64,000 bases of DNA from Hygrophila difformis (lineage: Eukaryota; Streptophyta; Magnoliopsida; Lamiales; Acanthaceae). How positions within the stretch are numbered: the first letter of the stretch is position 1; each line of letters opens with the position of its first letter. Positions 36,141 to 49,189 of this stretch are shown here, piece after piece. The stretch is from NCBI GenBank assembly GCA_030278955.1, contig JAOANR010000004.1:59771541-59835540 (forward strand). Reading direction: 5' to 3'. The position numbers and the translations under genes are program-made. Under the pieces are notes generated by a model. That model was not told where the DNA came from. It saw nothing but the letters and a program-made list of their open reading frames with translations, and did no database searches.

Positions 36141-36505
36141 ATTCTTAATTTATTTATTGAAAATTAAATAATTAGAAACAGCAAGAAATACGAGTGGCCC
36201 ATTGAGCGCCACGACCTCGTCAATGTCAATCTGTTTTGCCTCGAGTCCAAAAAGTGATGTGGGCATTTTATACACTCAGTACAATCCACAAAGCAATAGC
36301 CAGTAAAGAACTGTTCCATGTTTTGCATTGCACTTGCAATTACATACAGAATCTACAATTCTTTCCAAATGCCTAGTCTTTAATCGTCTTTGGTGGATTC
36401 ATACAAGTTCGGTCACCCCTAATTCTTGGGATGAAATGATATCCGCAAAGATCAATAGTTAGATTCCATGGATTCCAAGTCCAATAATTACTCAGCGGCG
36501 GGCCA

Positions 36506-39500
36506 ATGAAAACCTTACCGTCGACCTCCGCTTCCTCATCGTCGGCCTTGGGATTAGCGTACAGTGGGTACAGTTGTTCTTCCAGGATCGTCGCCAAGAA
36601 AAGCAAGGCACCTCAAACATCTTCTCCCAAGGTAATTGATTCCCTGCTTTGTTTTGTTCCGGTTATTCAGATTTATCATGGTGGACAGCTTGATTGATTG
36701 AGTGTTTGACTTGATTGCGTATATCAAAGGAGGCGAAAAAACATGGATTGAGAGGGGGTGGAGGAGGGGTTTGAATTATACGCAGTATAAGGTTGTTTTA
36801 CCTTCACTGCGGAAAGCTTAGCGGACAGGAATTAGTGTCTGTGGTGATGATTACTTTACCACTTTCACTAGTTTAGGTTCTGTGTCTTGGCTTGTGCGCC
36901 ACTACCATTGATGTGTTGGGGATTATTGACTTGGGATTGCTCTTGTGGTGGGGGGCACAATCCGATTTTAAAGATTGCATTTTGGTGTAGTGCCTTAGCA
37001 CAGCAGTGTGGCAGGTACTTGGATTAATTGGTTTTGTACCAACCAATTTGCATGTGATTATGTGAATGTGGCAATACCTCTCTTCTAGGAGACTAGGACC
37101 AGCTGACTTTCAATTGATTGCATTGTGCGTCTTCTGACATAAGCTAATATTCTGTCTAAATAGGGTTCGGAACCACCACCTCCCAGAATAACATCAAATG
37201 TGAAGCAGAGCTTGCACTTTTTAAGATTATGGAAGGTTAGTTTCGACTGAATTGTTATGGTTTTCTGTTAGAGTTTCTTCTCTATGTTGGCCATTAACTT
37301 ATATGACAAAAATGTGATAGGAGTTTCGAGAGAAAAAATCAAGCACTCCAAGGCCTAGTACTAGTTACCGCAGAAAGAAAGTGGAGAAGGATGAATTGCC
37401 TGAAGATGACACAGACCTCTATCGCGATCCTACCTTGACCCTTTACTAGTAATGCATCTATTGTGTTGATTTGAACCCTCAGTTTGTCTATTCTGTAATG
37501 TCTGAACCATTCTAGTGTTCTTACTGCTTAACTCCTTCTACAGCACAAACCAGGGGTTGGAGACGGCAAGTCCTGTCTTGCTTGTTGATGGTTATAATGT
37601 ATGTGGGTATTGGGCGAAGTTGAAGAAATATTTCATGAGTGGAAGATTGGACATTGCTCGCCAAAAGCTTGTAGATGAGCTCATAACATTTAGCATGCTC
37701 AGAGGTTTGTGCTTGGTACTACTCCCAAGTCTAATGCTGGAATTATGACATATAACATGTGAACTAAATTATTGCAATCTGGCTGTAAGTGAAGTGCTTA
37801 CATCCTATTCGAAATGTTTAATATATTAAGCATTTGATATCATGTTTTACAAATAACTTGTAAGTTTGAATTATGAATTTCCCCTCATTTTTGGTCTTCC
37901 ACGTTGGAGTCGATGGGTCACTCTTCCTTACTGAGAACAATGCTTTACACTCTAGAACAAAGTGAGAAGCTAGAATTGGCAATTCACTAACTTTTGGATG
38001 TAAAAAAAAAAGCAAAAAATTCCTTTGGTAAGTGTCATGTGCCCAACCACTTGGGAAGCACGACATTTTTTTTTTCATAGTTCTTCTAACGTCAAGGAAA
38101 CAACATTTTTTCCCTTAAGATATAGAAGATTTCTTGCTGAATGCTATGTCTGTGTTTCCCTGTATCATAAAATATATTGTACTGGGACAATGGAAAGGAT
38201 TTTCTACTACCCTGGAAACAAGCAGACAAAATTCATGTTTGTAATTGCTGCCTCATTAATGCACCCCAAGAGTCCTGGTTAATGTGGAGTGGGATTAATA
38301 TTTTAAGGAGATTTACGCATATTGACTCTGGGACTCATCGCTCGTAGTTATTCTTTGACATGTTTGGACCAATTATTTCAGGTCTTGTTATGAAATCTGC
38401 CCTAGGCCTTTATTGTGGCTCATCTGCTTTTTCTAGAGTATCATACTCATACCATTGCATCTTGATTGAGGCTTCATTACGTACTATTACTTATCTCATG
38501 TACTCTTTCACACCTGCAGAGGTTAAAGTGGTGGTAGTATTTGATGCCATGATGTCTGGCATACCAACACACAAAGAAAATTTTGCTGGGTACTACTTTG
38601 TGAATCTAAATTTTTTGCCACCCGTGATTCTCTTGAATTTTTTTCTGTCATTTTTATTGCCATCAGAAAACCACCGTTTTGATGCATTTTGCAACGCCTA
38701 TTTCCTTTATTCTCTATCTGGTGTTAGCAATCAATTTTTGTTGTTTCTACTGACATATGCTTTTGTGCTGATAGATAGTTAGATACCATTTATGCAGTTT
38801 TATGGCCTTCAGCACCACAACTTGATCCCTTGCATCTATTGGGCACTAGTAAAAACATCTATCTGTTTCTATGTTCAATTTTCTCGAGGCTACAAATTTT
38901 GGAGACTACCTATGGTTCTTCCATTTCAAGATGATTGAGATTCAACTGCAAAATTATGAGGAACCAAACCTGCAAAATCTGTATTTTTAATGAATAATGA
39001 TGTTCAGACCTTATAAAATGAAAATAAATGTATTCTTTGTGGTTGTTAATTATAGGAATTGATGTTCCACTTCCAATATATTCATTCAAATCTGATTTTT
39101 CAATTAATAGATCTGGCTTTGTATTTTATTCGTGTTGGTTTTAACTTTTAACTTTATAATTTTGCAGTATTGATATAGTATACTCAGGTGAAACCTGTGC
39201 TGATGCATGGATTGAGAAAGAGGTAAGAAAATGACTAAATGCTACACTCAACATGTTGAATTCGTAATAATTTAGAACTACTTATATTTATCAAGCAAAC
39301 AAATTTTTATACCATTCAGCCATTCAGGCTCTGTCAATTTGAAAACCCTTCCAAAACGCCTTCTGGCTAGTGGCTACTGCTATTAAACTTATGACGCATT
39401 GATGGTCAACTAGATTGTGCCATGCTTTATATTTTCCTCATCCTTGTCACCAATTTTACCTTGGCGGTACTAGAGTTGGTGGAGAATTACAACTATCAGT

Positions 39501-40621
39501 TATCTAAATATAGTTCTTAGCTACAACCCAAATTTAATGGCCCATGATCTCCTTAGGACCATTGCATCTCTTTCATGGTAAATATGCTGTATCTATACTA
39601 TCTTCAGTTTTAAGCTAATACAATTCCTTTAATAAGAAAACCAGGTTGTAGCTCTGAGGGAGGATGGCTGTCCGAAAGTCTGGGTTGTGACATCTGATCG
39701 TTGCCAGCAGCATGCAGCTTATGGAGCAGTATGTCTCCCCTTGTCTTTCCCTCATTTAATACAATCAATATACATTATTCTTTCAATCAATAAATTTTAA
39801 TTCATCATTGTGAGGAACCAATCATTTATGTGGCCCATATTGTAAACTACCACTCTTATGCCTGATATGCCTTTGGCGACTACAAAGTTTTTTATGTATT
39901 TCATTGCAAAACATTACAACTTAAATTTTTTATGTTGCTATTTCACATTTTGGGGCATGATGGCAGCAGAGTTTGCAATATACAAATCCTTTCTTTGGTT
40001 GAGTACCTTATGGTTATTTTATTTGATAAATTCTGAGATAAGTCAATCTGGTAGCCTGAAGTCAATATTGTGTTGGGAGTTTTTTGGATGATTTATTTAA
40101 GTAAAGAAACTAAATTAACCTTGTGATCATTCATTGCAGGGTGCTTTTGTATGGAGTTCGAAGGCATTGGTCTCTGAGGTAATTGCTGCTAACAGAACTA
40201 TGCTATTAAATCCCATGCCTCTAAAATTCTGTTATTTCTGATTATTTTGGGACATTTGCACCGTCCATAAAACCTGATCCTCGGACAAAATTTGCCCCAG
40301 GTGTTGTAAATCTGTTGTCTCCGATTTTTCTTTTGCCTGATGCTAAAGTGTAATGCAGATCAAAGCTTCACAGAAGGAGGTCGAGCAGATGCTGCGAGAG
40401 CATAGGTATGCTGAACTTCAGCAAAATGATCCAATTTTCAATTTTCTATATTTCTATACCACTACTTTTCTTATTATGCTGTCTATTTTGAATTCTCTCC
40501 ATATATTTGCAGATCAACCTCCATGCAAGGTAAACTGCTGAAGCACAATCTTGATTCAGAAGTTGTCAATGCTCTCAAGGATCTCAGAGACAAGCTGTCG
40601 GAAAATGCATCACCCAGCTGA
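36506..40621 (+). CDS. YacP-like NYN-domain nuclease, probably plastid-targeted
   Basis: Ten exons: 36506-36631, 37164-37235, 37321-37448, 37544-37704, 38520-38589, 39168-39222, 39645-39728, 40140-40178, 40359-40405, 40513-40621; 296 residues. The first 40 residues are Ser/Ala-rich with few acids, as in chloroplast transit peptides. The NYN/YacP domain follows: LLVDGYNVCGYW, FDAMMSG, VVYSGE-like IDIVYSGETCADAWIEKEV and WVVTSDRCQQHAAYGAGAFVWSS. The conserved Asp residues fit the PIN-like metal site. Bacterial YacP/Rae1 cleaves mRNA on ribosomes; a similar role in plastids is inference. The nearest match I recall is Arabidopsis At2g02410. Confidence 0.9.
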
Positions 40622-41927
40622 TCTGAGTCATCTGACTGTAGATTTAGTTTATAATTTGTTTCTTGCAAAGTCCATTGACCAATTAAAACTGAGTTGAGTT
40701 TGTGTCTGTAAGAGCCATGCCGGAGTTGTCAACATACATTTTCTTTAGGCGAATTCAGGCTTATTGTTTGATTATATATACTGAAGCTTTTCCTATTTAG
40801 CAAAATTTACGAAGAGATGATTTGTAGTGTTTACAGATATTTGTACTTGTTTGAAAATGACAGCATACGATGATGTAAAGAGCAACCCACCCCCATGTTA
40901 AATAATCCTTGAAACACTTGGTTCAAATCCAAGCTTACTAACAGTTCGAGTATGTCTTGCATTTGATGGCAACAATGGAGTTTCAGGCATATGGCCTCTA
41001 AAATTTGTATTATCTATGCAGCAAATGGTTCCTGCATCTCAAATTTTGAAATGCATCAGCCAAATGCTCAGTGGTGGGGGTCCTGTTACAGATAGGATTC
41101 GATTCACCTCTTTCAGTGTATAATCTACTTTTTACTCCACTTATTCCTTTTTCTATCTTATAATGATTGACGGCTAAAAAGACATGGTGCTACTTCTCTT
41201 TTACATTTTTACCCCGTCTGTCAGATTTTACTTTATGCCAATAATTAGGGCTGTCCAAGGTGTGTATGTTTAGAGTTTTGCAATTCCTTCATCTTCCATT
41301 CCTGTTATCCTGGATGAGGAAGATAGGACTCCTCAATTCACTCCAGATTTTATGATCAATATGAATGTCATTGGCTTTCCAGGTAATAATTTTCTTACAA
41401 AACCACAACAATCACTTCACTTTATTCCTAGTTTCTTTGTTTCTGCACTCTTGTCTGAGGTTTGATGCTTCATGTATTTGGATTAACTCCGTGATTTTTC
41501 CGGCTTCTACCAGATCAAGAACTATAGGGAGTGTTTTGGCTCAAAATTTTGGTGTCCCTTTGTGTCTTAACTGTTAACACCTCTGTTTTCTTCCCACATT
41601 TAGATTGGCTTTTTGGTGTGAAAGCACATGGGATCTAGATGTCTTACAGGCTATATTTTTGCTTTCGATCTTGTATTTACCGCCTAGAGCTTACTAGATT
41701 TTTGCTTTTAGTTTGGCTCTAGTTTTTGTTTCTTGTCAGCCTCCTTATTCTTCTACTGTTCCTGTTGTTTAGAATCTAATTAGAATGTGTATCTTGTTTC
41801 TGTTTTTGTGCTGCTGTTTGTTTTGTTCTCTTTAGAATGTTAGACAATTATCGAACAGGCTCCCCCGAAAAGTATTAAACAATCATACCAACAGTCAAGA
41901 AATTCAGTTTTGCAGCAGATATAATCA
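40622..41927. other. Intergenic spacer
   Basis: It holds the 3' UTR of the YacP-like gene and the promoter of the dioxygenase. T-rich sequence without a supportable gene or bounded repeat. Confidence 0.5.
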
Positions 41928-43157
41928 ATGGCACCAATTTCTTTATTTCCCGTTGTTGATTTTTCCAACGTTGTTTCTGAGAATTCTGACCAACGCTCTG
42001 ATGCAATTCAACAACTCCTCAAAGCATGTCAAGAATGGGGATGCTTCATGGTAAGATTTTCATTATATTTAGATACTGAATACTTCTGCCAGTTTTTTAA
42101 ATTTCATTTCCTTTTGATCCAGAACCAATGTTTCTTTCTTCCTTTTTTGAGTGCAGCTAGTAAACCATGGAATGCCTGCAGCTCAGATTGATGCGATGCT
42201 AGCAACTGTGAAGAACTTCTTCGATTCACCAGAGGACGAGAAGAGGCAATACGAAGGAGATCTTAGGTTGGGAGACCAGGACGTCATCTACATGCGAAGC
42301 AGATTCCCTGGCTTGTGGCGCGATGCCATTAGGCTTCACGTACACTCTGATCAATCCGGTTTCTCCAATGCACCCAAGCTCCTACGGTATAATGATATAC
42401 TAATTAATGCAATCATATCCATCGATTACCATAGTTATCAAGAATAGATGCGATTCAAACAATATCCAACACAAAGGAAGATGGTTTTCAGGGAAGTTGT
42501 GTCCCAATGCAGCCAATTGAACAGAAAAATAAACAGGACACTTATGGAAGCCATTTCAGAAGCATTGGAATTGGAGAAACAGAATGTGAGTGAAGTGTTG
42601 GGACTGGACTCAAACTTCCAAATATTCGGGGCAAATGTGTATCCTCCGTGTCCGGAGGAGGTGGGCCGAGCCACGGGCCTCCCGGAGCACACGGATGCCA
42701 GCCTATTCACCACCGTCATGGATGGAGGGCTATCCGGGTTGCAAATGGAGAAGGATGGCCAGTGGTTCGACTGCCAAGAAGGTCGCGCCGATCACAGAAA
42801 CCCCATTTGGGTAAACGTTGGCGACATGCTTCAGGTATGTAGTTACAATTTTTGTGTAATAACTGACTATATTCGACTGTATATTGTTCAAGAAACAAAA
42901 ATGACATACGTGTGTATGTTTTTGTCTGGTAATTGATATAGTAGATATTTAGCAATGGGAGATTGAAGAGTGTGAAGCACAGAGTGGTGGTGAAGAGGGA
43001 AAAGGAGAGGATTTCTATTGCAGTGACAAATTACGCGAGTTTGGAGGCCATCGTGCAACCAGCGACTGCATTGGTGCTGCGGGACGGGAAACCACGATAC
43101 GAAGCCACTACCTACAAAAATTGCTTTGCAGCCAAATTTCAGCACAACAACAATTAG
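41928..43157 (+). CDS. 2-oxoglutarate/Fe(II)-dependent dioxygenase
   Basis: Four exons, 41928-42050, 42157-42386, 42492-42834 and 42945-43157, give 302 residues. The DIOX_N part starts at FPVVDFSNVV and includes CQEWGCFMLVNHGMP. The catalytic fold has the iron ligands H184, D186 (EHTDAS) and H244 (SVKHRVV), and the oxoglutarate-binding RxS at R254-S256. All essential residues are present. The protein is shorter than most plant members of this superfamily (about 330-370) and close in length to DAO-type enzymes. It belongs to the DOXC class by appearance; the substrate cannot be told from sequence. Confidence 0.9.
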
Positions 43158-43765
43158 TGCCAACTAAAATGCATGTGAAGGGTCAAAACTTTGAAACGAT
43201 GATTGGATGAATGGTTTTTCTAATTGGTTTGTTTGTAGATATAAAAAGGATAGGAAATAGAGTAAGAAATATCAACTGCTGCAACTGCCTGATCAAAATA
43301 TGGATAACGGGTCTATTTATTCAATAATAGTAATATTTTAAAATTCAATCCAAACTTAAACTAAAATTAAATAGCCCAAATTAATCGAGCAGCCCAACCA
43401 AAGCCCAAATTAAAACCCTTCACTTTTTCACCGCTTCGCCAAATTAAAACGCCTCTCTGTTCTTTCTTCTCTCGTCTGTTCCTGTAACACGAAAACAGAA
43501 AACCGATTCACAAAAAACGGACGCACACGGGTGGAGGGCTGGGGGGACTTCCGTACCAGACCATCGCGGAGGAATCGTAGGCACTCAGAGACGCACGGTG
43601 GCTCGCGCAGGCATTTGCGGGGGGGTGATTCGATTTGGCTCACGGCGATTTTTTCCTGAATTTCAAAAGAAGAAGCGATTGCATAGAATGGGAAGGTTGC
43701 AAAGCCTAAAGCCTCCCCACAGACTCACGGAATGCTAAACCCTAAAATTTCCGGAATTTACAGAG

Positions 43766-44244
43766 GTATGCTTGCTTTCTGCCATCTCTGTCTCTTTTTT
43801 TTTTTCCCTCATCAATTATCATTATTCAATACTTTATGGTATTTGTGCCATTTCTTGTCCTCTCGAGTTCTGGTCCAAGCCATTGCAATTTTTTTACGTT
43901 GAACTTGGTTGGTTATGTGGGTTCTTTAAGAGATCATTATAGCTTAGAGTAAATCAATTTTGGATGGATTGCTTTATGTTTGTTTTTATGTTGGCGTGAA
44001 CTTATTTACCAGGGATATTGCTGTCTCAAAGTCAATATCTTTTTTTCAGCATACACTTGTTCTGCTTGTTCCATTTTTGTTGCGGCATCATGTTGTTGCA
44101 TACGCTCCAACATCAATCTGGGCAGCGATACAGTCTTAAATTGACCTGGTAATGATTGATGCAATTCTGACAAGTTTATTCTTGTTATGGTGGAAATTGT
44201 GAAATTGTAGTAATTGATTCCTTGATATAATTGAATTTTTACAG
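43766..44244 (+). other. Intron in the 5' UTR of the TFIIIC subunit gene
   Basis: Donor CAGAG|GTATGC at 43766 and acceptor TTTTACAG|AT ending at 44244 leave only 20 nt of leader before the ATG at 44265. The upstream leader (about 43,430-43,765) is GC-richer, as expected of a first exon. Confidence 0.6.
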
Positions 44245-44264
44245 ATACAAGTAAATAAATCGGG

Positions 44265-46076
44265 ATGGGGGTAATCAAAGACGGTTCAATTTCTGGTGTT
44301 TTACCAAGTGGCGGCTCCAGCGAGGCATTTGCAGTTTTCTATCCTGGTTACCCTTCTTCCACGGAACGTGCAATTGAGACTCTCGGCGGCAGGGAAACCA
44401 TTCTCAAGGCTCGCAATGCTAACTCAAAGATGGAGCTGCATTTTCGCCCTGAAGACCCGTATTCACACCCAGTGTTTGGAGAACTCCGTCCCAGCAATAA
44501 TTTTTTGTTGAAAATTTCCAAAAGGAAAGTTAAGGATGTTCCAAATGCTAATGAAGACATCCAACGTTCTGAGCATTCATCGGCTGCAGATTCTCTTGAT
44601 CTTGAGCGAAATACTATGCCTAAATCCACAGAAACTCCTGCGTGTGGATCTTCCTTGCCAATGCCTCAGGAAGCCAAACCACAGATAGAGGATGAAGCTC
44701 AATGCCAGCTTTCAGCAGATGTTATTGCTAGCGTACCTAATGCTTATCACTTTAATGGGATGGTGGATTACCAGCATGTTCTTCCTATTCATGCAAATGC
44801 AGCTCGGAAAAAGAAACGTAATTGGGCTGAAATAGATCCAAATTTTGAGAAGCATAGTCTGATTGATGTCGATCAGGAGGATTTAATGACTTTGCTACCA
44901 CCACGTTTTTCAACAAAGGATCTTCCAGAAAAAGTTTTTCTAAAGCCATGTGGGGATCCCGTGTTGAGAAAAAGAAACGATGCTGATGCCAAACCACACT
45001 CTGAGGTGGAGATTGAAGAGTGCCTTGCCATTGACTTCAACATCAAAGAGGTTCCCAGGGAAGTAAACTGGCAAAAGTTAATAACCAGGGGTACAGATAT
45101 ATGGGAATGGCAGATGGCTGTATGTAAATTGTTTGAAGAACAACCGATATGGCTAAAAAATTCAATATCTGAACGTCTGCGTAACCAAGGTCTAAATATT
45201 GTGGACAGAGTACTAAGAAAGCTTCTTTTTATGGCAGCATATTACTTCTCCAATGGGCCATTCCTAAGATTGTGGATCAGAAAAGGATATGATCCTCGCA
45301 AAGATCCAGAATCACGCATACATCAGAGGATGTATTTTAATGTACCGCCATCATTGCGAAGTTTTTGTGAAACCAGTGATGTATCTGGAGTGGAGACAAA
45401 GTGGGAAGATATTTGTGCATTTCGAGTTTTCCCACGTAAATGCTACACTTTGCTACACCTTTATGAACTTAAGGATGACTATATTCAGCAAGAGATCAGA
45501 AAACCTACATCTGAAGAAAGCTGCAGTATGCAAACAGGATGGCTGTCATCCCGCGTGTTTGATTGCTTGAGGCTGCGGGTAGCTCAGAGGTTTCTGTCTG
45601 TATATCCTGAACCTGGTGCAGAATCCTTATTGAAGTTTTTAACTAAACGCTTTGAGAAGGCTAAGAGACTGATTCTAATGATGAAGGATACGAAAGTTGA
45701 TAAAGATGGAAAACAACATCGTAAAGAAGTTTTGGAAAATGAAGATAGAGAGAACAATGATGACTTTGAACATGAGAAAGACAATGAAGAAGAAATGGAT
45801 GATGACAATATTGAAGAGGATGAAGATGCGGATGCCGATGCAGATGCAGATGAGCAACTTGATCTGGTTGATCAGGATGGTTATTTCCCACCACAACAAG
45901 ATTCATATAACGAGAACTTCTCGAAAGATTATCTGCAGGATCTTTTTGGAAGTTTCCCTTTGGACGCTCCATATGGTGATGGAATACAAGATGCAGATGA
46001 TGATGACCCTTGTGGTGGAATGTATCAAATATACGAAGAGTACAGTGATGACGGCTCTGGTGATGAGGATTATTAA
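44265..46076 (+). CDS. GTF3C5: General transcription factor 3C polypeptide 5 (TFIIIC tau95)
   Basis: A single coding exon of 603 residues. The N-terminal tau95 region begins FAVFYPGYPSSTERAIETLG and includes ELHFRPEDPYSHPVFGELRP. The central part has the winged-helix-like DNA-contact domain (about 270-420: IWEWQMAVCKLFEEQPIW, YYFSNGPFLRLWIRKGYDPR). The C-terminal 110 residues are strongly acidic, with an alternating Asp-Ala run and many Glu/Asp. The protein is a TFIIIC subunit that helps recognise the A box of tRNA promoters and recruit RNA polymerase III. The coding part lacks introns. The acidic tail is a normal feature of this family. Confidence 0.93.
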   Translation: MGVIKDGSISGVLPSGGSSEAFAVFYPGYPSSTERAIETLGGRETILKARNANSKMELHFRPEDPYSHPVFGELRPSNNFLLKISKRKVKDVPNANEDIQRSEHSSAADSLDLERNTMPKSTETPACGSSLPMPQEAKPQIEDEAQCQLSADVIASVPNAYHFNGMVDYQHVLPIHANAARKKKRNWAEIDPNFEKHSLIDVDQEDLMTLLPPRFSTKDLPEKVFLKPCGDPVLRKRNDADAKPHSEVEIEECLAIDFNIKEVPREVNWQKLITRGTDIWEWQMAVCKLFEEQPIWLKNSISERLRNQGLNIVDRVLRKLLFMAAYYFSNGPFLRLWIRKGYDPRKDPESRIHQRMYFNVPPSLRSFCETSDVSGVETKWEDICAFRVFPRKCYTLLHLYELKDDYIQQEIRKPTSEESCSMQTGWLSSRVFDCLRLRVAQRFLSVYPEPGAESLLKFLTKRFEKAKRLILMMKDTKVDKDGKQHRKEVLENEDRENNDDFEHEKDNEEEMDDDNIEEDEDADADADADEQLDLVDQDGYFPPQQDSYNENFSKDYLQDLFGSFPLDAPYGDGIQDADDDDPCGGMYQIYEEYSDDGSGDEDY

Positions 46077-46612
46077 ACATCAACCAAGCTGGACCATTTA
46101 GGATCTTCATTGTACTTATCCATATCTTGTGAGGTATGAGTTCATTTTTTTTTATTAACGACTTGTGTTTAATTATTTTTGAGTTGGTATGAGTACAGAC
46201 AGGCCTCCAATGAATTTAATCATACATCACCAAAAGTGATTGGGAGTAGAGGTCTCCAATCTGAGGCCTGCATAGGCCAATCATTTTTGGTTTGGGCTAC
46301 AAATTAGCAGGAGAAAGATCAAATTGTTGGGTGGTAGACGTAGTACTAGGAGTACAAGAGCCGTTGGCATTTCCATAAGTCATGCCATGCTCAAAGGTTC
46401 AACAGCTTCCTCTTTAAACTTCAGCAGAATTTGATTTTTGGAAGCTGATGTTAACCTAAACTCCTGGTTTTATGAAGTAAAAAATCACATTATTGCACAA
46501 CAATCAATGTTTTCTTTTTTTTATATATGTCGTCTTAGCTCCTAATGGTTTCACAAATATGCTGTCAAAGTTGAATGTATTATGTATAAAGCAGTATATA
46601 GGAGGATAATAA

Positions 46613-47072
46613 GGGCCCGTTTGGATTGGCTTTTAAAAAAAACAGAAGCCAAAAGCAGAAGTAGAAGTGAAAGCCAAAAACAGAAGCAGGTAACTTTTGT
46701 GTTTGGATGAAATGTTTGAAAAGCAGCTTTTTTTTAAAAGTGTGTTTGGATATGTAAAAGTGAAAAGTGCTTTTGAAATGTGTAAATTACCAAAAATGAT
46801 ATGTTATTTATATATAATAGTATATATTTATAGTGTAATTAAAATAAATTAATAGGGGCATTTATGACTCTGCACACATTACTAGGTGCTTTTGGCTTCT
46901 GCTTTTCGGAGAAGCACCCCTGGGCTGCTTCTCCCAGAAGCACTTTTGCAGCTTTTCGAGGTGCTTTTGCTTTTTCCCAAAAGCCAAAACAAACACTTTT
47001 TTTTCTTCAAAAGTGCTTTTGGCAGAAGCAAAAGCCAAAAGCAATTCAAAATAAGCCATTCCAAACGGCCCC
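46613..47072. mobile_element. PIF/Harbinger-type (Tourist-like) MITE, 460 bp
   Basis: Inverted ends GGGCCCGTTTGGATTGGCTT and GGGGCCGTTTGGAATGGCTT are flanked by TAA on both sides. The interior has many AAAAGC and CAGAAGC repeats in opposite orientations in the two halves. A three-base TWA duplication is typical of PIF/Harbinger. Confidence 0.8.
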
Positions 47073-47720
47073 TAATTGGAAAGCTGGAAAGCGCTTACTT
47101 GTAGTGGGCCTACAGCTGGGCCGAGTCTCTTTCTAAAAAGCCCGTCTTGCTTCAAATGGGCTGTGCCTGTGTTTGTGAGTTATGCTATTTTACAAATCTA
47201 ATGCATATTAAAGCAATTTACAGTATAAAATTTCAACAATTTATTGTACTCCATCTTCAATAGAGAATATTCAAACTTTCTTATAAGAAAAGTAGCAATT
47301 ACTATTTGGTTTAAAAAATACAAACTTCATTGTAACTAATAAAATCGAGATGGCTACTAATGACGATAGAAATAACAATTTAAATCCAACCAATTAATTT
47401 ATATTAATATAGATGATAATCGAACGCTTAATTTGGTTTCCACGAGCTAATAAGTTGATAAACCTTGATAAGTTTTGTCTAGTGTACTTAGCTTGAATGA
47501 AAAAAATCAATAGAAAAGAGAGGGAAAAAAAAATAAGAAAAAATCTGAGGGCGGCAGTAGTATCATTAAATATGAAAAGTTGTTTTTTGTTGTTTTGCAA
47601 ATTCATGTGAGGCTGAAAATTTATAAACGTGTTCATCCACAATTAAATACTACTACTAATACTGTTACATACTCATGAAAAGAGGCAATTTGAAAAGTGA
47701 CAGGTTCAGCTTATTATTTA

Positions 47721-47982
47721 CTGTCCCACTTTAGTTGTCTGGTTTTACTTTTTGACATTGTTTATTATTTAACTTTGACTCAACATTGTTGCAAATATAT
47801 ATTTGAAAAAAATAGTCGAGTTGGGTTTTGTTAGAATCATATATAAAATCATGTAGTTTTATAATATAGTATATTTTACATAATTTTTCATTCTACATAT
47901 TTTGATATATTAACGGTTGAAAATTTACATTGGATTATGTGTAGAAATGAAGCAATACATATTAAATGGGACGGAGAGGGAG
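47721..47982. mobile_element. Stowaway-like MITE, diverged
   Basis: The right end is GGGACGGAGAGGGAG before TA. The left end, CTGTCCCACTTTAG after TA, is a shortened inverted match. Interior blocks differ from the 48,746 family. Confidence 0.5.
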
Positions 47983-48745
47983 TATTAAATAAATACTCTT
48001 ACTAGCCATATGCAATTCGGTGATCCCATCCTTTCTGAAATTACTAATAAGTTCAATTTAGTGCTTTTTGGATTGCAACTTCATGACTCCATCTGCAAAG
48101 ATATTTCATTCAATGGATTATCATTTCTTTCATGTATCCATCAACCACAACCACACATATATAGTACACTATATTTTTCATTTTTACTGTAAAATTTGGT
48201 TGTTGATTACATGTAGGTAATCCTTTTTTGCTATGAATTCGGTCGCTATAAGTCTATAACGACTAGATTATGAGTTATAATAATAATTTTTTTTCGATCA
48301 AAAAATCTTATAAAATTCTTATAGTGAAATTAGCTAGTATAATATACATAGTGCACCCACGAGCACATGTATGTATGTGCATTAATGTACAATTCCTTCT
48401 TTTGTCCCTTTTTAATGTCATTGTTTTCGACACCACAGCTTGAAATGGACATAAACTTTTGATATTCATTACCTGAGAATTACTACGTCCTAATCCAAAT
48501 ATATAAAATTGATATATATATATATATATATATAGTAATTTTCATAAAATAATCTTCAATTGTATAACTACGTTTTATGTATACACCTAAATTATCAAAC
48601 ATCGGAGAAACGTTTACTTCTGTGAAAATTTACCGTTAATAACCATCATTTCACCGTTAAATGCATTGGGCCGAAATTGTCAGTTCACGTTTTTGTTCCC
48701 TTTTAATGCAAATCCATGAAACCAAACCCTAATCCCTAGCTAGTA

Positions 48746-49004
48746 CTCCCTCCGTTTTTAATTGATAGTTACATTGGTGAGTTTGATACTATTCACACAA
48801 TTACTTTGACTTGAAGTTTTAACATAGATATACAAGTTAAATATAGTCAATTGAGATCTTGTTAGATTCGTCTTGTCTTGTAGTTTTTAAATATCGAACT
48901 TTTAGAATTTTTACTTGTACCGAATTTGAGTTATTAACGATTTAAAATGTGCATTGGACTGCGTGCTGGATTGGTCAGTAGCTATCTTTAAAAAACGGAG
49001 GAAG
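48746..49004. mobile_element. Stowaway-type MITE, intact reference copy
   Basis: Begins CTCCCTCCGTTTTTAATTG and ends AACGGAGGAAG, with TA on both sides; 259 bp. The copies at 19,723 (interrupted), 26,594 and 58,154 (inverted) share its internal sequence, including TTAGAATTTTTACTTGTAC and GCATTGGACTGCGTGC. Confidence 0.88.
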
Positions 49005-49189
49005 TATTATAATAGCATTAAATGACCCCCCAAAAGATCATAATTCAAAAAATGGCCCCTAAAAGTTTGGGATCTGACGACCCGGTTATTATACAATCCA
49101 TTTGGGTTTGTTGTATAATAAAACTATAATAAAGAAATATATAGGAGGAAAAATTAGTGTAAATCCTAAGAAATATTCCAGTTTCATCG

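Noticed and set aside
45661..46110. His-rich minus ORF and Met/Lys-rich plus ORF over the GTF3C5 tail
   Set aside because: Frame-shifted readings of the GAT/GAA-rich acidic tail.
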